Origin: Agapetus fuscipes
Lineage: Eukaryota; Arthropoda; Insecta; Trichoptera; Glossosomatidae
Direction of reading: 5' to 3'
Assembly: GCA_951799405.1 (NCBI GenBank)
Contig: OX637362.1
Coordinates: forward strand, 10,464,493 to 10,528,492
Length of the DNA stretch: 64,000 nt
Shown here: positions 1 to 9,700 of the stretch, one piece after another
How positions within the stretch are numbered: the first letter of the stretch is position 1
Layout of the letters: every line of letters starts with the position of its first letter
The notes under the pieces: model-generated
The model's database searches: none
What the model saw: the letters and a program-made list of their open reading frames with translations, nothing else
Told to the model about the DNA's origin: nothing
Position numbers and translations under genes: made by a program

Positions 1-215
1 CGCGGCAGTTTTTCGCGGACCGGTCGCCGCGACGCGCGCACAACCCAGCCTTCAATAATGTGTTTCCGAGGCATTGTGATCCTGGCACTGCAGCTGCGAG
101 TCCTGGTCGGGATATAATACTCATTAGATGAGGACCTGGGGCTACCGGGGGGCTCCATCTCATCCTTCGTCACAAAGCAGAACCATGGAAGTAACATCGG
201 TGTATTCCATTTTTA
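1..215. other. no gene recognised; GC-richer window edge
   Basis: The first ~215 bases are noticeably more GC-rich than the rest (CG-rich start, then CTGCAGCTGCGAG). No long frame, tRNA or repeat family seen elsewhere in the window covers it. It could be the edge of a repeat or of an unseen gene. Nothing further can be supported. Confidence 0.3.
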
Positions 216-917
216 TTCTATCTATCTAATCTAATCTAATCTAATCTTAGTTGCAAAGATGTGTTACATTGGAGATTCACATTACATGCATTCTCACAAA
301 CAGACACGTACAAGTTCGCGCTTGCACATGCCTCATGTGAACCTACAACATAAAAACCAAATCTCAAATGGATACACACCCTGCAACTCTTGCCGTCCTT
401 CCCTGAGACAGGGGTGACATTGGCAAAGTGAACCATTTTTACAGCATGGGTGGTCAGCCGCATACCAACCTATAAGTCAAGGAACATACACGACAAATTA
501 CATTTTATACATCACTAAATAAAAATATATATGGACAACAAACAGTAAACAAATTCCAATCTAATGGGGCATCCACACGCTTGCCAACCTAGCACAAGTC
601 AAGCGCACAGTGTGTCGTCTAGAACATGCTAGCTGGACAAAATTTTGTCTAATGGACTAATTTTGTCCAGCTAGCATGTTCTAGACGACACACTGTGCGC
701 TTAGCTACAAGCCAAGTGTGCAGTGTGTCGTCTAGAACATGCTAGCTGGACAAAATTAGTCCATTAGACAAAATTTTGTCCAGCTAGCATGTTCTAGACG
801 ACACACTGTGCGCTTGACTTGTGCTAGGTTGGCAAGCGTGTGGATGCCCCATAACAAACCCTAGCCGCCAACATTACAGATCAACCACCATTTCTTTCTG
901 TCCTTATATACTTCTTT
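216..917 (-). mobile_element. RTE-type LINE, 3' end (interrupted by a MITE)
   Basis: Read on the minus strand, this begins in the last ~20 codons of the RTE ORF (GACAGAAAGAAATGG..., 850-917). It continues through the 3' UTR and ends in the pentamer tail (ATTAG)n at 216-245. The same ORF-end, UTR and tail order recurs at 20885-21700 (plus strand), which shows that the abundant ~250-bp repeat is the 3' end of this LINE. The 75-codon open frame at 236-463 is UTR, not a gene. A 287-bp MITE interrupts the UTR at 565-851. Confidence 0.8.
565..851. mobile_element. Palindromic MITE, PIF/Harbinger-like (TAA TSD)
   Basis: The element runs from TGGGGCATCC to GGATGCCCCA, with outer inverted arms 565-600 and 816-851. 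Inside are two further near-perfect palindromes (about 601-702 and 713-817) that share a ~40-bp arm containing GTCTAGAACATGCTAGCTGG. TAA flanks both sides (562-564 and 852-854). The related RTE UTR at 21370-21390 has the unoccupied site with a single TAA, so the ends are well supported. The element is non-coding and therefore non-autonomous. A 3-bp TWA-type duplication fits PIF/Harbinger, but no transposase is present to confirm this. Confidence 0.8.
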
Positions 918-1312
918 CATATCTATCTATAATAATCTAAGCTGCAAAGATATGTTAACATTTAAGGCTCATATTAAATGCATGCCTACAGACAGGCACA
1001 TGCAGGTTCGCGCCTACACATTCTGCATGCGTCCACACAAATAAACAAAACCTCACGTGAACATAAACCTTGCAACTCCTGCCGCTGTTCCCTGAAACGG
1101 GGTGGCATTGGCAAAAGTGAACTGATTTTTACAGCATGGTGGGTCAGCCTCATACCAACGGGGGGTCAGCCTCACTCATTGTAGAAAAATATTTGATCGG
1201 CGGTACATGGTGGTTTACCTACCTTAATGTATGGAAGTGAAGCCTAGACGGGGAATGGAAGTAAGATAATTAGAGGCCATACAGTTGAAAGGAATCATCT
1301 AAGAAGTTTAAA
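918..1312 (-). mobile_element. RTE 3' end with inverted 5' part
   Basis: A minus-strand RTE tail and UTR (918-1180) is joined head to head to a plus-strand piece of the RTE ORF (about 1183-1312, decayed match to the LAVHGGILVPTLMYGSEAWTV region seen at 41340-41400). This arrangement is what twin-primed reverse transcription leaves behind. Divergence is high, so the copy is old. Confidence 0.65.
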
Positions 1313-1315
1313 ATA

Positions 1316-1660
1316 TATAATCATCTAAATATAAATCTAAATCTAAGTTGCAAAGATATGTAACATTGGGGATTCACATTATATGCATTTTTACAAGCAA
1401 ACACGTATAAATTGGCGCTTGCACATGCCGCATGTGAACCTACAACATAAAACCCAAATCTCCAAGGAACATACACCCTCAACTCTTGCCGACCTTCACT
1501 GAAACGGGAATGTCATTGGCAAATTGAACCATTTTCTACAGCATTGGTGGTCAGCCACATACCAACCTATTAGTCAAGGTTAAAAAAATATTTGATCGGC
1601 AGTACACGGTGGTTTACCTACATATGTACCTTTATGTATGGAAGTGAATCATAATAGACA
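1316..1660 (-). mobile_element. RTE 3' end with inverted 5' part (second copy)
   Basis: A minus-strand RTE UTR with tail (1316-1585) is followed by a short plus-strand ORF piece starting at the same junction sequence (AAATATTTGATCGGC) as the copy at 1183. The shared breakpoint implies duplication of an already inverted copy, or a master copy that carried the inversion. Confidence 0.6.
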
Positions 1661-1897
1661 TATTAACATTTACAGTTCATATTAAATGCATGCCCACAAG
1701 GCACAAACAGACACGTGTATTTCTCGCTTACAAATGCTGAATGCGTACTTACAAATTAAAATCCAAACCTGAAATGAACATAAGCCCTACAACTTTTGCC
1801 GGACTTCCCTGGAACAGGGTGACATTGGCATTGTAAATAATTTTTAACAGTATGGGTGGTCAGCCTCATACCAACTTTTAAGTCAAGGAATGTCACA
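1661..1897 (-). mobile_element. RTE 3' end, degenerate
   Basis: A minus-strand RTE UTR copy recognisable by the blocks TTAAATGCATGCCCACAA, CTTCCCTGGAACAGGG and GGTGGTCAGCCTCATACCAAC. The tail is worn. Confidence 0.6.
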
Positions 1898-2318
1898 CAT
1901 ATAATAAATATATTCCTGATTTTCATCTATTTCGTGATAAAATTGTTATTCTTAAAAGTACTTTTATTTTCCTGTTTTACATTTTTTTTGCTAATGCATC
2001 ATCTTTATTCTTTGTTTCTTTAATCAGTAATTAGTTAATTCACTGATCTTTGCAACTGTCAATTTGTGTAATTTTTTTCGTAGCTGTTAGTTTTTTAAAA
2101 TTAAAAAAACCTGTATAACATATTTTCTCAGATATGTCACTGCCTTCGTTAAGGGGTGCCGTTTTCTTTCTCTGATTTTTTCCAAACAACAAAAAAGTAG
2201 AGCATCAATGGTACTAGCTGAATCCAAAGACATTTTTAAAGAGGAATGCAATTCACAAATTTATTTCGTTTAATCTAAAATATAAGTTATTTAAGATTCG
2301 CATTAAAAACCCGCTCGC
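1898..2318. other. AT-rich spacer, nothing recognised
   Basis: T-rich and A-rich sequence with no frame of note. A short stretch near 2240-2270 (GAGGAATGCAATTCAC) resembles the 3' part of SINE3 on the minus strand. Confidence 0.4.
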
Positions 2319-2442
2319 AAGCATCAAGTGTATGGCAGCATAAACGGTGTATTTTTTGTGCTCCGCCGGAATTCAAACCCACAACCTTCGATTTACGAGT
2401 CCGAAACGTCACCACTGGACTACGGGCCGCTCCAGGTTTACG
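2319..2442 (-). mobile_element. SINE2 head (tRNA-derived), partial
   Basis: On the minus strand this reads as a tRNA-like pol III head: box A-like GTAGTCCAGTGGTGACG and a box B-like GGGTTTGAATTCC, followed by GGCGGAGCACAAAAAATACACC. The 3' half of the SINE is missing. Confidence 0.65.
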
Positions 2443-2484
2443 TGATTAACTTTAATAATCTTAATTTGAATAATATTAGTTCAT

Positions 2485-2722
2485 TGACTTATAGTCCGGT
2501 ATGCGACAGCCCATGCTGTAGAAAATGGGTCACTTTGCCAATCTCATCCTTTTTCCAGGGAAGGTCGGCAAGAGGTGCAGGGTGTGTGCTCATTTAAGAT
2601 TTGGGGTTTTGTATTGTAAGTCCACATACGGCATGTTAAAGCGCGAACTAACAGGTGCCTGCTTGTGGAAATGCAAATAATGTGAATCCCCAATGTTACA
2701 TACCTTTGATACTTAGATTAGA
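2485..2722 (+). mobile_element. RTE 3' end
   Basis: A plus-strand UTR copy (TTGACTTATAGTCCGGTATGCG ... TTAGATTAGATG). It lies between two copies of a SINE2-head segment (2405-2455 and 2722-2775), which may be an unusually long target duplication or two SINE heads. Confidence 0.7.
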
Positions 2723-3116
2723 TGTGTTACCACTGGACTACGGACCGGTCCAGGTTTGCGAGCTTAATTTTAATAATATTATGAAACAAAACACATTAAA
2801 AACTTTGCAATAAGTTTGTTTCGGATTTTTTTGTTATTCTCGTTTTAAAGTTTCCCCAGTCGGTAATAAATAAAGCAATAACTCGGATATTAAGGCCGCC
2901 CAGCCCGGCTCTGCGTATTTATTGGTATTTACTGATATTTTGTTTAGGGCCAAGATTATCCCCAATTCTGCCCTCAGTTTACCAAGCCGATTCCACTCTC
3001 CCTCCAAAAACCCTCCTACAATTCTTGCATACGCTTTCATCTACAATCTTTGTGTTTCTCAAAAGTTTTTTTTCATCAGAAATTTGTAGAGCTTTTGCAT
3101 TCAAGAAGTAATAGTT
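2723..3116. other. SINE2-head remnant then AT-rich spacer
   Basis: 2723-2775 repeats the SINE2 head end (CCACTGGACTACGGACCGG on the plus strand). The rest, to 3116, shows no recognised gene or repeat; the 68-codon open frame here has no family features. Confidence 0.4.
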
Positions 3117-3345
3117 CTCTATAATCTATAATCTTAGTTGCAAGGATATATTCATTTAAAGCTCTCCACAAATCAAACGCATGTCCACAAACAAACACGC
3201 GTAGTTCGCTTTTACAAATACTGAATGTGTACTTACAAATAAAATCCAAACCTCAAATGATCATAAGCCCTACAACTTTTGCCGACCTTCCCTGACACAG
3301 GGGTGACATTGGCAAAGTGAACCATTTTGTACACATTGAAAACAT
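3117..3345 (-). mobile_element. RTE 3' end
   Basis: Minus-strand RTE UTR with the heptamer-type tail (ATAATCTATAATCTTAGTTGCAAGG at its plus-strand left end). Confidence 0.7.
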
Positions 3346-3618
3346 TTTACAAAGTGAAACATTTTTTAATGATTGGCGAATTTTACTATTTCGAAGATCA
3401 GTTTCGTAGTCAGAAATGTCTTGGATGGCTGTTCTTTTGGTGTTAGATCCAGGATACGGTAGGCAGTCAATGTCAAGGCTAACACCAAAGTCCTGGGAGT
3501 AATGTGGCACCAGACACAGAGAGTACTGCGGGATTGTGTTGTGAGAGACACTGAGCCTTCAAAGAAGTCTTCTGTGAGTCAAATGACTGCACAACTTTCA
3601 AGTCAAGTAAATTGAGAT
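3346..3618. other. unassigned sequence, possibly a LINE relic
   Basis: The minus strand has a 61-codon open frame (3366-3551) with a low-complexity, RT-like feel but no diagnostic motif. No function can be assigned. Confidence 0.25.
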
Positions 3619-4168
3619 CATATGTTGGAAAAACAGATGGATGGAGGAAGACCTAGAAATATATGGATGGACCGAATTCCTGAAATAGCGAATGAATGGG
3701 ATATCCAGAGTCATAATAAAAAGAGAGCTTGTATGAAAAAGATAATGACTCTGGATGAAATAAAATAAGTAAGGACAGGAAGAAATGGCAGTTGATCTGT
3801 AATGTTGGCGGCTAGGATAAGATTTTTTTAAAACTATAATTTCATATTTTGAATTTGTTTTGACGTTTCTACATATTATTAATTGTCTATTTTAATAATG
3901 TAATTTGTTGTGTATGTTCCTTGACTTATAGGTTAGTATGCGGCTGACCACTCATGCTGTAGAAAATTGTTCATTTTGCCAATGTCACCTATTTTTCAGA
4001 GAAGGTCAGCAAGAGTTGAAGGGTGTATGCTCATTTGAGATTTGTTTTTTTTTATTGTAAATCCACATGCGGCGTGTTTAAGCGCGAACTCATACGTGTC
4101 TGCTGGTGAGAATCCATATAATGGGAATCTTTAATGTTACATATCCTTGCAACTTCGATTAGATAGTA
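3619..4168 (+). mobile_element. RTE fragment: ORF C-terminus, UTR and tail
   Basis: Codes in broken frame for the RTE C-terminal block (GRPRNIWMDRIPEIANEWD, then IQSHNKKRACMKK), followed by the stop region, UTR (3900-4160) and a short tail. It is a 5'-truncated dead copy. Confidence 0.75.
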
Positions 4169-4570
4169 TAAACAGTTGGAGAAGCTTTGTGTCACAGGCC
4201 ATTACAAGAATACTTCGAGACTAATTAACCCTTTAAATCGCGCGGCTCCAACTGTCGGAATGGGGTGAGACAGGGGGGGAGGAGAGGAATAAACTTAGGG
4301 TCGTCGGGGGGTGGGAGTGAGCTTAGGGTCGTGGGGAGGTGGGAGGTAAATCGGGAGATCATTAAAGGCAGCGCCGGCTAATCGACGTCACACCTGTTAC
4401 ACCCCGATCTCACTCCTCCCCCCCTGGAGTTACCTCCAAAAACCCCAGCTACCTCCCTTATCCAACTGCCAAGTTAGGCTTAAATGCCTCCCCCCCCCCC
4501 GTCGACCCTTAGAAAGCCTATTCGCCCACTTCACCCCCTCCTCAATAAGACCTTAGAGAACCTCTTACTT
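4169..4570. other. G-rich then C-rich composition island
   Basis: The plus strand has clustered G-runs at 4261-4350 and clustered C-runs at 4398-4510, including a run of about ten C. The surroundings are about two-thirds AT. No coding frame is seen. Confidence 0.5.
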
Positions 4571-4699
4571 AGCTATAATCTTAGTTAAATTAATCTAATC
4601 AAGACATATTGCCGTTAAAAAAATACGAGTATAAAAGAAAAAAACAAGTTATTCTTTACTTGTCATTTGGTTGTTTATCTTCACCATTTGATGAAATTA

Positions 4700-4862
4700 A
4701 AAAGGTGATATGAATGAATTGAAAGAAGTTTGTAAGGATAGGAAGAAATGAAGGCAGATCTACAGATTCTCTGGCCACTCCTAGTGGAAGGGCGATGTAG
4801 ATACAGTTGCAGTTACAGTTTTACAGATACAGTATTTGTATGTAAAACTTATAAACGTTTTT
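4700..4862 (+). mobile_element. Second RTE family (RTE2), 3' end fragment
   Basis: Matches the C-terminal end and stop region of the RTE2 copies at 61448 and 62991 (KEVCKDRKKW..., then CCACTCCTAGTGG). An ACAGT-type repeat tail follows (CAGTTGCAGTTACAGTTTTACAG). Confidence 0.6.
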
Positions 4863-4889
4863 TTTTCAATAAAATGTTATAATAGTTTA

Positions 4890-5152
4890 CAGTAGTTTTC
4901 TTGGACTCATAGGTTGCTATGAGGCTGACCACCCACACTGTTAAAACTGGTTCACTTTGCCACTATCATTCCTGTTTCAGGGAAGGTCGTCAAAAGTTGC
5001 TGGGTTCATGCTCATTTGTGGTTTGGATTTTACTTGTAAGTACACGTACAGCATATTTTGAAAGCGCGAACTTACGCGTGTCTATTTGTGGGCATGCATT
5101 GAAGATGAATTCTAAATTTTGATACATCTTTGCAACTAAGATTATAAATTAT
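4890..5152 (+). mobile_element. RTE 3' end
   Basis: Plus-strand UTR copy of the 'GAGGCTGACC' subfamily, ending TTTGCAACTAAGATTATA. The 67-codon open frame is UTR. Confidence 0.75.
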
Positions 5153-5269
5153 AGAAGTTTCAATAAGTTACTGCTGAAAATCTAAATAATATGGTATTTA
5201 TTATAGTGGCATTCACTTTGTAATCGTTCATTTTAGTACATAAAATAAATCAATTTTCGTCGTAATCGA

Positions 5270-5525
5270 ATCCAATCTAAATCTAAGTTGCAAAGATATG
5301 TATCATTTGAGGTTCATATTAAATGCATTCCCACAAGCAGACACGCATAATTTCACGCTCACACATGCCGCATGTGGACCTACAATATAAAAACCCAATC
5401 TCAAAAGAACATAAGCCCTGCAACTCTTGCCGACCTTCCCTCAAACAGAGGTGACATTGCACAAGTGAACCATTTTTTACACTATGGGTGGTCAGCCTCA
5501 TACCAACCTATAAGACGAGGAATAA
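5270..5525 (-). mobile_element. RTE 3' end
   Basis: Minus-strand UTR copy. The left edge carries the tail and TCTAAGTTGCAAAGATATG; the right edge is CCAACCTATAAGACGAGGAA. Confidence 0.75.
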
Positions 5526-5653
5526 GAATTGTTTGTATTACTACATCACTTGTTTTTTTATTATTTCTTTGAAATTATAATGTTTTTTCACATTTTTACA
5601 GAGCCAATACACACACTATTCAAAATGTAGATCTGCTTATTATTTTTTATTAT

Positions 5654-5990
5654 ATCCGGTCGATAGCTCAGATAGAAGAGTGCTTGCATTCCATACCGCG
5701 ATCCCGGATTCCAATCTCACCCAGGGTGTCAGAAATGATTTTCCGTCATGGTGATTATTTCAAACCCCAAAATAAAATACCGGCATAGCTTTATTCAGCC
5801 TTCACAAGAAATGAGAACCAACCTCCTCGGAAGCTGAGATACTCCTACCAAAACTGAAGTGGCTGGAGTAAGGCCGGCCCCGTTACCTGTAACAATAAAT
5901 AGGTTCCCCTCGCCACACGCGAAATCCTTCATAGATAACGCGGCAAGAAGTTACACTGCATGTGTAGCTTAGTAGCGTAGATTTTGAGGT
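5654..5990 (+). mobile_element. SINE1 (tRNA-derived), near full length
   Basis: The head GGTCGATAGCTCAGATAG and TGCTTGCATTCCATACCG is a tRNA-like D-arm and anticodon region carrying box A. A decayed box B (GGATTCCAATC) follows. The body has TTCACAAGAAATGAGAACC and AAGGCCGGCCCC. The 3' part reads ACGCGGCAAGAAGTTACAC then TGTGTAGCTTAGT. Related copies: 10563, 11098, 13935 (tail) and 20500 (minus). Confidence 0.75.
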
Positions 5991-6194
5991 AGCCAATGAA
6001 ATGATTTGTTGTGGTGTTTGTCGGGAGGTTTATGAACAATAAGAGGGCAGTCACAAATCACTCCCGGACCTTCCAACCACTGACAACAATACTAAATACA
6101 GATGACTCCGCCATAGCGTCATATCTCACACTCCACCGACAGATATACTGGAATATTGAAGGTGAGTGTGAAAGGGAGTAACACAGAGATTAGG

Positions 6195-6455
6195 GATGGC
6201 CGGATGCGGTATTTTGCCTTCTCATCTCGGGAAATACCGGAAAAATCCGTTGAATACCAGTAAAACTTTCGTCAGCATCAAAGGTTTGTCATTCGATATT
6301 ATGCGTTGAAAAGTGCTCGATGCGGTATTTTGTCTTCTCATCTCGGGAAATACCGTGAAAATTCGTTGAATACCGGCAAATAAACTTTTGTCAGCATCAA
6401 AGGTTTATCATACGATATTATGCGTTGGAAAGTGCTGGATGCGGTATTTTGTCAT
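6195..6455 (+). repeat. ~118-bp minisatellite, two and a part units
   Basis: GATGCGGTATTTTG begins at 6203, 6319 and 6438, so the period is 116-119 bp. Each unit contains TCTCGGGAAATACCG and TTGAATACC. The third unit is cut at about 6455 and resumes at about 9633 after a nested RTE plus LINE insertion. Confidence 0.85.
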
Positions 6456-6471
6456 CTCACCATCCCTTAAC

Positions 6472-6532
6472 TTATAGTTTGTTATAAGGCGGACCACCTA
6501 TGCTGTAAAAAATGGTTCACTTTACCAATATA
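6472..6532 (+). mobile_element. RTE 3' end, left piece (split by a LINE)
   Basis: The first ~60 bp of an RTE UTR, stopping at TTTACCAATATA. The rest resumes at 9456 with TACCAATGTACC. Both edges carry TACCAATRTA, the target duplication of the LINE between them. Confidence 0.8.
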
Positions 6533-9455
6533 TATATATATTTGGATAATTTGTTTTTTTTAAAAGCGCCGTTTTCGTGTGTAGCACACCTCAAGGGCCC
6601 TTTTATTGTTTGGTTTGTCTTTATTCCTCACTCACTCACACAAAACTTTAAGTTCACCCACTCACACATAGTTTTTAGTCCCTAAATGACTGACTGAACA
6701 TGTAAGTCTTTAATTTTTTCTTAAATGATGCTTCAGTACTCGCCGTCCTGACCTCCACGGGCAGTTTATTCCACACCAAGGGTGCGCCATTGCGGAACCC
6801 TCGGTCGCCAAAGCGTGTCGCACAAAATCTGATGGGTTCGTTGAGTCTGGCCCCACCAGACACAGCAGATCTAAGCACCAGGTCGCTTGTGCTGAACTGC
6901 TGGGACAAAAGCTCAGCCAAGTATTCAGGAGCCACGCCGTTGAGAGCCTTGTATACCGTATGGCACACCTTGTAGGCCACTCTTTCAGGGGATTTCAACC
7001 AGTGTAGGCTCTTCAATATGGGAGTGATGTGGCAAAACTTCCCTGTTCCAAAGATAAGCCTTGCAGCGGAATTAAGCACAGACTGAAGCCTGTTGTACTG
7101 CATTTTTGTCTGTCCTAAGTAGATTGCACTGCAATAATCTACCCGGGACAAAACAAAAGCATTGATGAGCGTTTTTAATGCATCCGGCGGAAGGCATCTG
7201 CGAATCGCCTTAATTTGGCGCAGCCCGAAGAACGACGCTGATACAGTTTTGTCCAGCTGCGAGCTCAGTGACAAATCTGTGCCAAGTCGTACTCCTAATA
7301 AGTCCACGGTTTTGGAAGGGTATATATCATCTCCTCCTGATAGGGATAGTGGTGTATTCAGGTCTATAAGATGTTGCCGTTTTGCAGTGGCAGCCCACAG
7401 GATTTCAGTCTTCTTGGGGTTCAGCACTAGTCTGTTTGTTGTCATCCAGGATTGTATTTTTTCGATACACATGGACGTTTTTGCTTTCAGCCCTTCGACA
7501 TCGTTAGGCTTGCAGCTAGAGTACACCTGACAGTCATCTGCGTATGCATGCATTGACATACCACAGCTGCTCACGATATCCTCAATGTCCTTTGTATAAA
7601 GAATAAAGAGCATGGGGCCTAAAACTGAACCTTGCGGTACACCATATTTCAAAAATCGTGTAGGTGATATATTGCCTTGAAATTTAATTGCTTGTCTTCT
7701 ATCCTGAATGTACGATTTGAACCATTCCAGTGCTTTCCCGTGTATTCTAAAATTATTTTCAAGTTTGGATAGCAGGATGCCATGATCTACTGTGTTGAAT
7801 GCAGCACTCATGTCCAGCATTGCCAGCAAGGCAATGTCTCCGCTTTCGATTGCTGCAATTAGATCTGACAGCAAGCGTATTAGTGCTGTTTCTGTTGAGT
7901 GGTGTCTTCGATACGCAGACTGCATTTTTGGCATTAGTTTATTTGTCTCTAAGTGCTGTGTCATCCTATTTGCGACAACTCGTTCCAGTACTTTTGATAG
8001 AAATGGCAGGTTTGACACAGGCCGGTAGTTTCCTAAGACATCGTGGCTTAGCTGAATTTTTTTCAAAATGGGAGTGACATGAGCACACTTTAGTTTCTCA
8101 GGTACGTACCCCTTGATCATTGACTGGTTAATAATATGTGCCAAGAAAGGTGCTAAACTGTCGGCACAGACTTTAACAAGCCATGTAGGTAAGGGATCCA
8201 GCTCGCATTGCTTGTTTGGAGATTTCAGCAGTAGTTTCTTGATTTCCACCGATGTAACGTCTGAGAAAGAGTTTAAATTGTTCTCCTGTGAATCCCTACC
8301 TGCCATATGAACACCATTAGCCATTGGCATAGCTGCGTAACCTTTTGTGATATTTTCTATTTTGTCATTGAAGAAAGAACTAAATTCAGCTGCTCCAGCA
8401 TTGGTTAGAGGCATTTCTTTAACATTTCCTGATAATTTGTTGAGGGATTTCCACATTTGAGCCGGTTTATCCTTTAGATTTTCAATTTTCGTACACCAGT
8501 ATTCTGATTTTTTCTTGAGCTTTAGAGATCTGTACGTCGATTGTGCGTTTATCCACACATCACGAGAAGTATTTTCTCTACCGTTTCGGTACAACCTTTC
8601 CAGTCTCCTCATTTTGCGCTTTTCGGCGCGGCACTCGTTGTCAAACCAAGAATTAGATTTGCGTATTCTGATTTTTTTGGTAGTTTCTGGGGCATGCTCA
8701 TTTAAAATGTGAGTACAAGTATCATTATACAGGTCTATTAGCTGGTCCAAGGAAAGATGTAGGTAGCATAATGGATCACAGATTGGTGACCTACTAATAT
8801 CGCTGCAAAAGGCTTCAACGTCGAAGTTTCGCCATGCTCTGGTGCAGAGTTCTTTGTAAACTAAGGGTTCTCCTACCAATGGGACATTTGCAACGATGAG
8901 TTTATGGTCCGAGAGCCCAGTATCCACCACATTTGTCTCGGACACGTTATCTTCTTTCCTTGAGATTAGAACATCTAAAAGACCTCCTCCCGTGTGTGTT
9001 GAGCTTGTTACACATTGTTCACAGTTGAAATCTTCGAGTAGGAGTGTGAATTTTTTTGTGTTAATATCATCGATTCTATCCAACCGTATGTTCACGTCAC
9101 CTGTTATTATAAAGACTTCATTTCTGATTATCAACCATTCCAGCAATGTTCGAAATTCATCAAAGAAATTTGAAGTAGCAGGTTTGGACCCTGGTCTATA
9201 AATTGTGATAAGTGTAATTGTTCTTCCGTTGGATGCTATTCTGCAGGCAAGGTACTCAAAAGAAATCACCTTTACTGGGCTTAGTTTTTCCATCCTTAGT
9301 CCTTTTTTTGCTAGTACAGCAACTCCTCCATGGTTTGTCCATGAAATGCTGTTTTTGGTTTTGCCCGTTGTTTTTCTTGCCGCTTCCATCACTGTGTACC
9401 CCAGTCCTCTGAGTCTCTTAATAGTTAATAAAGTTAGTTAATAAAGTTAATAAAG
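6533..9455 (-). mobile_element. L2/CR1-like LINE, 5'-truncated, intact ORF2
   Basis: The unit is bounded by a 10-bp target duplication (TACCAATATA 6523-6532; TACCAATGTA 9456-9465). On the minus strand it holds ORF2, a ~75-bp UTR, and a conserved 3' end reading GGGCCCTTGAGGTGTG then CACACGAAAACGGCGC. It finishes in a (TA)n tail next to 6533. The 5' end stops inside the endonuclease domain. The clade is L2/CR1-like by ORF2 style and tail; exact placement needs an RT tree. Confidence 0.85.
6675..9392 (-). CDS. LINE ORF2: endonuclease/reverse transcriptase, 905 aa
   Basis: One open frame codes for the replication protein of the LINE. It nicks target DNA (APE-type endonuclease) and copies LINE RNA there (reverse transcriptase). 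Endonuclease residues visible are GDVN at about 98-101 and SDH at about 161-163; the N-terminal part with the catalytic Glu is missing, so the copy is 5'-truncated. RT motifs are NYRPVSNLP (~455), LDMSAAFNTVDH (~526), GVPQGSVLGP (~584) and YADD (~617-620). The C-terminal region holds the LINE block ending in GDRGFRNGAPLVWNKLP. There are no stops or frameshifts, so the copy is young. The frame is open upstream of the chosen ATG to the truncation point, so that ATG is only conventional. As it lacks the endonuclease start, it is unlikely to be active itself. Confidence 0.9.
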   Translation of the reverse strand: MMEAARKTTGKTKNSISWTNHGGVAVLAKKGLRMEKLSPVKVISFEYLACRIASNGRTITLITIYRPGSKPATSNFFDEFRTLLEWLIIRNEVFIITGDVNIRLDRIDDINTKKFTLLLEDFNCEQCVTSSTHTGGGLLDVLISRKEDNVSETNVVDTGLSDHKLIVANVPLVGEPLVYKELCTRAWRNFDVEAFCSDISRSPICDPLCYLHLSLDQLIDLYNDTCTHILNEHAPETTKKIRIRKSNSWFDNECRAEKRKMRRLERLYRNGRENTSRDVWINAQSTYRSLKLKKKSEYWCTKIENLKDKPAQMWKSLNKLSGNVKEMPLTNAGAAEFSSFFNDKIENITKGYAAMPMANGVHMAGRDSQENNLNSFSDVTSVEIKKLLLKSPNKQCELDPLPTWLVKVCADSLAPFLAHIINQSMIKGYVPEKLKCAHVTPILKKIQLSHDVLGNYRPVSNLPFLSKVLERVVANRMTQHLETNKLMPKMQSAYRRHHSTETALIRLLSDLIAAIESGDIALLAMLDMSAAFNTVDHGILLSKLENNFRIHGKALEWFKSYIQDRRQAIKFQGNISPTRFLKYGVPQGSVLGPMLFILYTKDIEDIVSSCGMSMHAYADDCQVYSSCKPNDVEGLKAKTSMCIEKIQSWMTTNRLVLNPKKTEILWAATAKRQHLIDLNTPLSLSGGDDIYPSKTVDLLGVRLGTDLSLSSQLDKTVSASFFGLRQIKAIRRCLPPDALKTLINAFVLSRVDYCSAIYLGQTKMQYNRLQSVLNSAARLIFGTGKFCHITPILKSLHWLKSPERVAYKVCHTVYKALNGVAPEYLAELLSQQFSTSDLVLRSAVSGGARLNEPIRFCATRFGDRGFRNGAPLVWNKLPVEVRTASTEASFKKKLKTYMFSQSFRD

Positions 9456-9632
9456 TACCAATGTACCTACCGCTGTTTCAGCGAAGGTCGGCAAAGTTGC
9501 AGGTTATGTTCAATTTTAAGTACACATGCATTGTTAGTAAACGCTAACTTATACGTGTCTGTTTGTGGACATGCATTTGATAGGAACTTTTAATGTCAAT
9601 ATATCAATACACAACTTAGATTAGATAGCGGG
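9456..9632 (+). mobile_element. RTE 3' end, right piece
   Basis: Continuation of the copy begun at 6472: CTGTTTCAGCGAAGGTCGGC, then the tail ACAACTTAGATTAGATAG. It joins directly back to the minisatellite at 9633. Confidence 0.8.
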
Positions 9633-9700
9633 AAATACCGTGGAATCTCGTTGAATACCGGTAAATAAACGCGCGTCAGTATCAAACGTGTGTCGGAGAC
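9633..9700 (+). repeat. Minisatellite unit, resumed third copy
   Basis: CGGGAAATACCGTGG and GTTGAATACCGGTAAATAAAC match the second half of the 6195-6455 units. Confidence 0.75.

Noticed and set aside
5654..5730. Possible functional tRNA gene
   Set aside because: The tRNA-like head lacks a paired acceptor stem and continues into a SINE body found at several loci.
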